From Pseudomonadota bacterium (GTDB lineage Bacteria > Pseudomonadota > Gammaproteobacteria > Burkholderiales > Burkholderiaceae_C), in assembly GCA_023394015.1 (NCBI GenBank), contig JAEXBL010000486.1:1-6359 (forward strand): 6,359 bases of DNA, in the 5' to 3' direction. The notes beneath the pieces were generated by a model that was not told the origin of the DNA, did not search any database, and saw only the letters and a list, made by a program, of their open reading frames with translations. Of this stretch, positions 1 to 5,297 are shown one piece after another. How positions within the stretch are numbered: the first letter of the stretch is position 1; every line of letters begins with the position of its first letter. Position numbers and translations under genes: made by a program.

Positions 1-155
1 TGCAGCCGCGCGGCGCGGTCGCCGGCGTCCTGCAGCACCACGTCGTTCGACCAGTCGCGGCCGATGCGCAGCGTGTCGCCGGGGCGCACCGCCGAGGTGG
101 CGCCGCGCTGCTCGCCGCTGAGCACGCGCAGCTCGTACAGCAGGGTGGGGCTCAT
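1..155 (-). CDS. sctD: SctD (YscD/HrpQ-like) inner-membrane ring protein, N-terminal fragment
   Basis: Only the first 51 codons are in the window; the gene continues past the left edge. The visible protein begins MSPTLLYELRVLSGEQRGA and contains LRIGRDWSNDVVLQD (residues about 29-43). That is the GR..SND.VL signature of a forkhead-associated (FHA) fold, which forms the cytoplasmic N-terminus of SctD-family proteins. In the family, this domain is followed by one membrane helix and periplasmic ring-building domains that meet the secretin; those parts are not visible here. The ATG at 155..153 has a strong Shine-Dalgarno AAGGAG at 170..165 with a 9-nt spacer. The gene lies 43 nt after the sctC stop on the same strand, and the sctC-sctD order is common in injectisome operons. 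Another FHA protein is possible in principle, but directly after a secretin gene SctD is much the best call. Confidence 0.85.
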   Translation of the reverse strand, partial: MSPTLLYELRVLSGEQRGATSAVRPGDTLRIGRDWSNDVVLQDAGDRAARL

Positions 156-164
156 GGGTGGCAA

Positions 165-170
165 CTCCTT
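165..170 (-). promoter_or_regulatory. Shine-Dalgarno of sctD
   Basis: AAGGAG on the minus strand, 9 nt before the ATG at 155. It fixes the sctD start. It partly overlaps a small CCTT-GAC-AAGG stem-loop (177..167) that could compete with ribosome binding. Confidence 0.75.
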
Positions 171-198
171 GTCAAGGGGCCGGGCGCTCAGGCGGGCA

Positions 199-2106
199 TC
201 ACAGCTCGCCGGCGGCCGGCATGGTGGACGGTGCGGGGGCGTCGGCACCTTGGCCGCGCGCCCAGTTGGGCTTGTCGTGCTCGGGCATCGGCGGCACGGC
301 CACGGCGCCGCCGGGGCGCTGCGGGCCGGTGGGGGCGGTGGCGCTCATGGGCCGGCGCGCCGGCACCAGGCGCGGGGAAATCAGGAACAGGCGTTCCACG
401 CGCTCGGCGATGTCGGTGTTGGTCTTGAACAAATGGCCGAGCAGCGGGATGTCGCCCAGGAACGGCACCTTGGTGACGCCCTCGCTGGTGCGTTCGCGCA
501 CCATGCCGCCGATCAGCAGGCTTTCGCCGGCCACGATCAGCGCCTGGGTGTTGAGCGACGAGCGCTCGACCACCGGGATGGCATCGACCTGCTCCTGCGG
601 CAGGATCTGGCCGTCGTCGATCTGCACCAGCAGCTTGATGCGCACCGCGTCGCCGTCCTGGAACACGTGCGGCGTCACGCGCAGCGTGGTGCCGGCCGAG
701 ACCTTGAACAGGTCCACCTCGTCGCGCCCGGCCACGCGCACGTAGAAGCTGCGGGTGTGGTCGAACAGCGCCTCGACGTTGGACAGGGTCATGATCTGCG
801 GGCTGGAGACCACGCGCGCCACGCCCTGGTTCTGCAGCGCGTGGATGCGGGCGATGAAGTTGTTGCGCCCGCCCAGCACCAGCGACAGAAAGCCGCCCTG
901 GCCGAAGGGCGTGATGTCCTGCACCGGCGTGCCGCCGACCAGCCGGCCGTCGCTGCTGGTGCCGCTGCCGAACAGGAAGGAGGCACGGTCGTCGTTGAGG
1001 CGCCAGTTGATGCCCAGCTCGCGCAGCTTGTCGGTGCTGAGGTCGATGATGGTGGCCTCGATCTCCAGCGCCTGCGGCTCCACGTCGAGCGACTTGATCA
1101 GCTCGTCGTAGTAGGGCAGGCGGTCCGGCGTGTCGCGCACGATGACGGCGTTCAGGCGCGTGTCGGCCTCCACCCGCGCCTGGCTGGAGCCGGGCGTGTC
1201 GCGCAGGCCGTCGAGCATGCGCGCGTCCACCACCGCCAGCTCCACGCCGCCGGGGCGGTTGCCCCAGGCCTGCTGCACGGTGTCGGCGGTGGGCATCATG
1301 GGGTTGGCGCCGCGCGCGCCCAGCGTGCCCTGCTGGCTGCGCTGGCGCAGGCCCTGGTCGCGCAGGCTTTGCTCGCTGCCGCTGCGGTACTGCGTGAGCG
1401 GCGCGCCGGCGCCGCCGCGCTGGCTGGTCAGCAGCGAGCGCAGGATGGTGGCCACGCCGGGAATCACCGTGGTGCCGCCGCCGAACTGCGCGGTGACGTC
1501 GTGCGCCCAGGCGTAGCGCAGGTAATAGACCTTGAAGCCCAGCGGCGCCAGCGCCGTGGACTGGCTTTGCTGGCCGCTGGCCAGCTCGCCCACCATCTCG
1601 ACGAAGCGGCGGTTGCCCGAGGCGATGAGGCCGCCGGCCTGGCTGACGCGCAGCACGTTGCGCGGGTCGGTCAGCTGCATGTCGCGCGCGGTGTTGATGA
1701 CGGCGCTGGCGCCGCCGGCCGGCATGGCGAAGGTGCGGGTGGTGACCTCGCCCGGCGTGTAGACGTGCACCACCGCGCCGTCGTAGTAGGCCAGCAGGCC
1801 GAACGAGCGCAGCACGTTGGCCAGCACCCGGTCGGCCGGGCCGCGGAACACGCCGTTGACGGCGCCCTTGGCATTGGCGCTGACCGACACCGGAACATCC
1901 AGCGTGCCGAAGAAGTCCTGCAGGAAGGCGGCGATGGGCTGCTCGCGCGCCGTCATGTCGACCTGGCGGCCCTCCAGCGGCAGCGGCGCCGCCAGGGCCT
2001 GGCCGGCCAGCAGCGCGCCGCCCAGCAGGCAGCCGGCCAGCAGCCGGCGCCAGCGGCCCAGGCCCTCCCTCGATTTCCCCTCCATCATTGCCTTGGCAAA
2101 CAACAT
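199..2106 (-). CDS. sctC: SctC, type III secretion outer-membrane secretin
   Basis: SctC forms the multimeric outer-membrane ring through which the needle passes. With the start at 2106 the protein has 635 residues, usual for the family. Residues about 18-39 form a signal peptide (RWRR, hydrophobic stretch, cleavage after AGQALA). An N0-like domain follows (about 44-117), then N1/N3-type ring modules (about 120-345; VEADTRLNAVIVRDTPDRL is typical of N3). The beta-barrel secretin domain (about 390-582) includes VVSSPQIMTLSN, TLRVTPHV and the hallmark VPFLGDIPLLGHLF (547-560). A Pro/Ala-rich tail of about 50 residues ends the protein. Start choice: ATG 2106 has AGGA at 2116..2113, 6 nt upstream. 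An in-frame ATG at 2145 (648 residues) has no Shine-Dalgarno, and the 13 codons it would add are AT-rich and include AGA, AAT and GGA, unlike the rest. ATGs at 2088 and 2085 are also possible. The gene lies between sctV (42 nt upstream) and sctD (43 nt downstream) in one operon. Confidence 0.96.
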   Translation of the reverse strand: MLFAKAMMEGKSREGLGRWRRLLAGCLLGGALLAGQALAAPLPLEGRQVDMTAREQPIAAFLQDFFGTLDVPVSVSANAKGAVNGVFRGPADRVLANVLRSFGLLAYYDGAVVHVYTPGEVTTRTFAMPAGGASAVINTARDMQLTDPRNVLRVSQAGGLIASGNRRFVEMVGELASGQQSQSTALAPLGFKVYYLRYAWAHDVTAQFGGGTTVIPGVATILRSLLTSQRGGAGAPLTQYRSGSEQSLRDQGLRQRSQQGTLGARGANPMMPTADTVQQAWGNRPGGVELAVVDARMLDGLRDTPGSSQARVEADTRLNAVIVRDTPDRLPYYDELIKSLDVEPQALEIEATIIDLSTDKLRELGINWRLNDDRASFLFGSGTSSDGRLVGGTPVQDITPFGQGGFLSLVLGGRNNFIARIHALQNQGVARVVSSPQIMTLSNVEALFDHTRSFYVRVAGRDEVDLFKVSAGTTLRVTPHVFQDGDAVRIKLLVQIDDGQILPQEQVDAIPVVERSSLNTQALIVAGESLLIGGMVRERTSEGVTKVPFLGDIPLLGHLFKTNTDIAERVERLFLISPRLVPARRPMSATAPTGPQRPGGAVAVPPMPEHDKPNWARGQGADAPAPSTMPAAGEL

Positions 2107-2112
2107 TGCTTT

Positions 2113-2116
2113 TCCT
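2113..2116 (-). promoter_or_regulatory. Probable Shine-Dalgarno of sctC (decides start)
   Basis: AGGA (in context CCAGGAAAAGCA before ATG) lies 6 nt upstream of the ATG at 2106. It favours 2106 over the in-frame ATG at 2145, which follows the sctV stop by 3 nt with no purine-rich site of its own. Confidence 0.55.
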
Positions 2117-2148
2117 GGTTGGTTTCTCAAACAGACAAGATTCATTCG

Positions 2149-4149
2149 TCAGGTGGCCGCTTCCAGCATCGGCGCGCCGTCGCTGCCCACGCGGGCCAGC
2201 ACCTCCAGGTGCAGCGTCGGCATCAGCTCGTGGTAGCTCAGCACCGGGGTGTCGAAGCAGTCGGCCTCGATCAGCTTGCGCACGTGGCGGCGGATGTCCA
2301 CCGCGGTGACGATGGCGGCCGGGCGGTGGCGCTGCACCGCGTCCTTGAAGCGCTGCATCAGCTGCGCCATCTGCGCCGGGTCCAGCGCCAGTTGCTGCGC
2401 GCCGCCGTTCACGCGCACGGCGCCGCGCAGCATTTCCTCCAGCGCCGGCTCCAGCAGCAGTGCGTTCAGGCGGCCGTCGGGCGCGTGGCGCCAGCACAGC
2501 TGGCGCTTCAGGCCAATGCGCACCAGCTCGGTCAGCGCGTACACGTCCTTCTCGCGCTGCGCGGCGTCGGACAGGGTTTCCAGGATGTCGCGCAAGTTGC
2601 GGATGGCGACTTCCTCCTCGACCAGGCGGCGCAGGATCTCGGCCACGCGCGCCAGCGGCAGCGCGCGCAGGGTTTCCTTCACCACGTCGGGCAGATCGAC
2701 GCTGGCGCGGGTGAGCAGGTGGTTGGCCTCCTGCGTGCCGAGGAACAGCGCGGTGTGGCGGCGCAGGCTCTCGCGCACCGCCTCGGCCAGGGCGTGGGCG
2801 GTGTCCTCGGCGGGCAGCGCGCCCTGGGCGATGGGCACCTCGTGCGCCAGCAGGCGCCAGTCGCCGGCCTGGGGGCTGTCCTGTTCGGCCTCGTCCAGGT
2901 GCACGGCATGCACGTCGATGCGCGGCAGGCGCATGCCCAGGTTAAGCTGGAAGTGGTCCAGCACCGCCTCCAGCCCGTGCAGCAGCTCGCGGCTGGCCTC
3001 GGCCGACAGGCGGCCGGCCGGCACCTCGAGCAGCAGCGACACCGTGGGCCGCGGCGGCGCGGCGTCGGTGGACATGAGCGGGGGCGCGGGGGCGGCGCGG
3101 CGGCGCACGGCCGCCACCTTGGGTTGGGCAAAGCGCTCCCAGCGCGCGCGCAGCGTGGGCGTGAGCATGGCGCCGGCGGTGAACAGCACCAGCCCCAGCA
3201 TGACGAACACCATGGCCGGAAAGCCCGGCACCATGGCGAACAGCACGCACAGCCCGCCGGCCACCAGCAGCACGCGCGGCTTGGCGGTGAGCTGGCGGCC
3301 GATGGCGTCGCCCAGGTGCTTGTCGTGCTCGTCGTCGGTGGTGCGGGTGACCAGCAGGCCCGCCGACATGGCGCCCAGCAGCGCCGGGATCTGCGTCACC
3401 ATGCCGTCGCCGATGGTGAGGATGGAGTACTTCACCGCCGCCTCGCCCATGGCCATGTCGAGCTGCAGCACGCCGATGGCCAGCCCGCCCAGCAGGTTGA
3501 TGATGATGATGATGATGCCGGCGATGGCGTCGCCCTTGACGAACTTCATGGCGCCGTCGAGGCTGCCGTTGAGCTTGCTCTCGTTTTCCAGCAGGCGGCG
3601 GCGGCGGCGCGCCTCGTCCTTGTCAATCAGGCCCGAGCGCAGGTCGGAGTCGATCGACATCTGCTTGCCCGGCATGGCGTCGAGCGAGAAGCGCGCCGCC
3701 ACCTCGGCCACGCGCTCGGAGCCCTTGGCGATGACGATGAACTGCACCACGGTGATGATCAGGAACACCACCAGCCCGACGACCAGGTTGCCGCCCGCCA
3801 CCATGTGGCCGAAGGTCTGGATGATGTGGCCGGCCTCGCCATGCAGCAGGATCATGCGCGTGGTGGCGATCGACAGCGCCAGCCGGAACAGCGTGCTGAT
3901 CAGCAGCACGCTGGGAAACACCGAGAACTCCAGCGGGTTGGCCACGTAGATGGCCAGCAGCAGCAGCAGCACGCCGCCGGCGATGTTCACCGCCACCAGC
4001 ACGTCGATGGCCCAGGTGGGCAGCGGCACGATCATCAGCGCGATGATGGCCACGATGCCGGCCACCAGCGCGATGTCGGTGAAGCGCGCCAGCCCGCCGC
4101 TGCGGTTGCCGGCGGCACTGGCGGTCTGGAAGTAGCTGGCCAGGCTCAC
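2149..4149 (-). CDS. sctV: SctV, type III secretion export-gate protein (FHIPEP/FlhA family)
   Basis: SctV forms a nonameric ring under the export apparatus. Its membrane half helps convert proton-motive force into export and its cytoplasmic half docks chaperone-substrate complexes. The protein has 666 residues, slightly short for the family. Residues about 24-330 hold the membrane part, with hydrophobic segments near 24-45, 46-70, 75-98, 118-141, 207-230, 242-268, 291-310 and 311-330. The FHIPEP signature region is RFSLDAMPGKQM (153-164) and continues to about 175, followed by an Arg run (181-185). Residues about 365-666 are the cytoplasmic ring domain. The helix at 207-230 has six consecutive Ile (212-217) encoded by a trinucleotide run. 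The start is GTG at 4149, sharing GTGA with the upstream transglycosylase stop, with GGAGG 7 nt before it. This implies translational coupling. FlhA is the flagellar homologue, but the secretin neighbour makes this the injectisome version. Confidence 0.97.
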   Translation of the reverse strand: MSLASYFQTASAAGNRSGGLARFTDIALVAGIVAIIALMIVPLPTWAIDVLVAVNIAGGVLLLLLAIYVANPLEFSVFPSVLLISTLFRLALSIATTRMILLHGEAGHIIQTFGHMVAGGNLVVGLVVFLIITVVQFIVIAKGSERVAEVAARFSLDAMPGKQMSIDSDLRSGLIDKDEARRRRRLLENESKLNGSLDGAMKFVKGDAIAGIIIIIINLLGGLAIGVLQLDMAMGEAAVKYSILTIGDGMVTQIPALLGAMSAGLLVTRTTDDEHDKHLGDAIGRQLTAKPRVLLVAGGLCVLFAMVPGFPAMVFVMLGLVLFTAGAMLTPTLRARWERFAQPKVAAVRRRAAPAPPLMSTDAAPPRPTVSLLLEVPAGRLSAEASRELLHGLEAVLDHFQLNLGMRLPRIDVHAVHLDEAEQDSPQAGDWRLLAHEVPIAQGALPAEDTAHALAEAVRESLRRHTALFLGTQEANHLLTRASVDLPDVVKETLRALPLARVAEILRRLVEEEVAIRNLRDILETLSDAAQREKDVYALTELVRIGLKRQLCWRHAPDGRLNALLLEPALEEMLRGAVRVNGGAQQLALDPAQMAQLMQRFKDAVQRHRPAAIVTAVDIRRHVRKLIEADCFDTPVLSYHELMPTLHLEVLARVGSDGAPMLEAAT
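3498..3517. repeat. TGA/ATC trinucleotide microsatellite inside sctV
   Basis: Six TGA units plus TG on the plus strand, read on the minus strand as six ATC codons. They encode Ile 212-217 of SctV in a transmembrane helix. Gain or loss of units would keep the frame and change the number of Ile residues. Confidence 0.9.
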
Positions 4150-5033
4150 AGCGCCGCCTCCGCCGCCGCGCGGGAAAGGACCGGCACCTGCGCCGAGCCC
4201 GCCTGGCGCAGGCTCACGCGGCGCAGCAGCGCGTATTCGGACATGACCTGGCGCACGTAGCCCTGGGTCTCGCGGTAGGGCGGGATGCGGCGGCCGTACT
4301 TCTCGACCGCGCCCTCGCCGGCGTTGTAGGCCGCCAGCACCAGCGGCAGGTCGTTGCCGAAGCGGCGCTGCAGCGTCTTCAGGTAGCGCGCGCTGACGTC
4401 GAGGTTGGTGCCGGGGTGGTGCAACTGCTGCGCCGAATCGACGCCGAAGCGCCGCGCCGTCGGCACGATGACCTGCATCAGCCCGTGCGCGCCGGCGTGC
4501 GAGATGGCGCCGGGCTTGTGGCGCGACTCCACGCGCGCGATGGCGTGCAGCAGCAGCGGGTCGATGTCGTGCGTGCGCGCCGCGTGGTCGATCAGCGGCG
4601 CCAGGGCAACGGGGCGGGCGCTGCCGCCGCCGCGCAGGGGCGTGGCCGGGCGTGCCGCCAGCCCCTGGCCCGCGTCATTTCTGTCACGCCCGCGTTGCGC
4701 GGCGCGTGTACGCTTGGCCTCGGTCTGGTTCGGCTTGGCGAGCGGGCCCAAGGGGCCTTGGGTCACGGGCACGGCGTAGATCGACAGCTGGTCGGCCGGC
4801 ACGCGGGCGGGCGGCGCGCTGGCGGCGCAACCGCGCGCCTGCAGCGCGTGCGGGCGGTGGCTGGGGGGCAGCAACTGCTCCCAGCCGCTGGAGCAACTGG
4901 CCAGGCCGGCCGCGGGGCTGGCCAGGGCGCCGCCGGCACTCAGCGCCGCCCACGCCAAGCCCAGCGCGGTCCATGTCCGCGGCGTCGGCCCAAGCCACCT
5001 TGCGGCCCCTGGCCGATCTGTCCGAAGTCGCAC
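4146..5033 (-). CDS. Periplasmic lytic transglycosylase (SLT family) of the secretion cluster
   Basis: This 295-residue protein likely cleaves peptidoglycan glycan strands in the periplasm, opening space for the secretion apparatus. A signal peptide is visible: Arg-rich start, hydrophobic segment at 21-38, probable cleavage after GGALA (38). A linker of roughly 105 residues follows (39-143), rich in Pro, Ala, Arg and Gly, with two Cys (47, 69). The SLT catalytic domain spans about 146-265: the ES motif in ARVESRHKPGA with Glu169 as the expected catalytic acid, GLMQ (184-187), AYNAGEG (235-241) and YV (259-260). Known injectisome relatives (IpgF, IagB, Hpa2 types) are usually shorter, with little linker. 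The start is GTG at 5033; an in-frame TAG lies 2 codons upstream and no other ATG or GTG appears before the signal peptide, but only a weak Shine-Dalgarno is visible. It is the first gene of the leftward operon and overlaps sctV by 4 nt. Confidence 0.93.
   Translation of the reverse strand: MRLRTDRPGAARWLGPTPRTWTALGLAWAALSAGGALASPAAGLASCSSGWEQLLPPSHRPHALQARGCAASAPPARVPADQLSIYAVPVTQGPLGPLAKPNQTEAKRTRAAQRGRDRNDAGQGLAARPATPLRGGGSARPVALAPLIDHAARTHDIDPLLLHAIARVESRHKPGAISHAGAHGLMQVIVPTARRFGVDSAQQLHHPGTNLDVSARYLKTLQRRFGNDLPLVLAAYNAGEGAVEKYGRRIPPYRETQGYVRQVMSEYALLRRVSLRQAGSAQVPVLSRAAAEAAL
4157..4161 (-). promoter_or_regulatory. Shine-Dalgarno of sctV within the upstream gene
   Basis: GGAGG on the minus strand ends 7 nt before the sctV GTG start (4149) and lies inside the last codons of the transglycosylase gene. 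With the GTGA stop/start overlap it supports the non-ATG start and coupled translation. Confidence 0.75.
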
Positions 5034-5078
5034 TGTCTACTCAACCCGGCACCTGGCAACCGCCAGCAGTATTGATGA

Positions 5079-5108
5079 GCGACTTGGCGGTTTCGTGACA
5101 AAAGTCGC
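5079..5108. repeat. Inverted repeat GCGACTT-N16-AAGTCGC, candidate operator
   Basis: The 7-bp arms at 5079-5085 and 5102-5108 are exact reverse complements. Pairing continues outward as TGAT (5073-5076) with ATCA (5109-5112) after a 2-base offset (GA at 5077-5078). A third copy of the heptamer, as the 8-mer AAGTCGCA, sits at 5025-5032 over the transglycosylase start codon, a direct repeat of 5102-5109 at 77 bp distance. The heptamer also occurs in coding sequence at 1089-1095 and 2606-2612, so the word alone is not rare. The position in a divergent promoter region is what makes it suggestive. Role unknown. Confidence 0.5.
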
Positions 5109-5189
5109 ATCAAGCGGTATCCGTTTGTAGGCCGCAGAACCCCGGCATGTATTCGCGGCCCCCGGCCCGCATGGGCTTCGCACCCGGCC

Positions 5190-5206
5190 GGCCGGCGACA
5201 CCGGCC
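5190..5206. repeat. GGCCGG-N5-CCGGCC hairpin
   Basis: A 6-bp all-GC stem with loop CGACA, within a CCGGCC-rich stretch. No T-run follows, so it does not look like an intrinsic terminator. If transcription starts upstream it would lie in the sctU leader, about 90 nt before the start codon. Confidence 0.4.
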
Positions 5207-5210
5207 TTAC

Positions 5211-5224
5211 AGTTGCTTGCAACT
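5211..5224. promoter_or_regulatory. Perfect dyad AGTTGC-TT-GCAACT, candidate regulator site
   Basis: The 6-bp arms are exact reverse complements around a 2-nt centre, 73 nt upstream of the sctU start. The size and symmetry suit a dimeric DNA-binding regulator. The short loop makes an RNA hairpin less likely. No family can be named from the sequence. Confidence 0.4.
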
Positions 5225-5297
5225 TTCATGGGAGCGTCGCGGATCGTCGGCAGACTTCGGGCTGGCCACTCAAGGCCGCAACGGAGCAATCACCACC

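Larger units (their letters stand above)
5034..5297. promoter_or_regulatory. Divergent intergenic control region between the transglycosylase gene and sctU
   Basis: This 264-nt stretch has no convincing gene and separates two divergent transcripts, so promoters for both are expected here. It contains an inverted repeat with 7-bp arms (5079-5108), a GC hairpin (5190-5206) and a perfect 6-2-6 dyad (5211-5224). The part around 5070-5130 is poorer in GC than the genes. Weak promoter-like words are present. Rightward there is TTGTAG (5125-5130), 17 nt, TGTATT (5148-5153). Leftward there is TTGTCA (5101..5096) without a good -10 at normal spacing. I do not consider either established. No clear hrp box, exact PIP box or -24/-12 sigma-54 element was found. 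Confidence 0.7.

Noticed and set aside
2021..2060. LAGC in the SctC signal peptide, resembling a lipobox
   Set aside because: The Cys comes only four residues after the WRR charged region, with the main hydrophobic stretch after it, and a normal signal peptidase I site (AGQALA) follows. A lipoprotein secretin would also be atypical.
188..2497. A 769-codon minus-strand frame overlapping sctC
   Set aside because: It is an out-of-frame shadow of sctC and the end of sctV, with Arg/Ala/Gly-rich low-complexity translation and no domain; the sctC frame has all the secretin motifs.
64..4260. A 1398-codon open frame on the plus strand running opposite sctC and sctV
   Set aside because: It lies antisense to two well-supported genes and extends into a third. 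Its composition (very high Ala, His, Arg, Gln, Gly, no recognisable domain) is what a GC-rich gene gives when read backwards.
5152..5181. Two TTCGC words resembling a PIP box (HrpX/HrpB-type target)
   Set aside because: The spacer is 20 nt, whereas the PIP box has 15 and the related hrpII box about 16. No well-placed -10 follows at the usual distance, so the match is not sufficient.
5190..5206. GC hairpin as an intrinsic terminator
   Set aside because: No T-run follows on either strand, and no gene ends nearby.
5037..5222. A 61-codon minus-strand frame in the divergent intergenic region
   Set aside because: It starts with TTG without a Shine-Dalgarno, has no recognisable features, and covers the expected promoter region.
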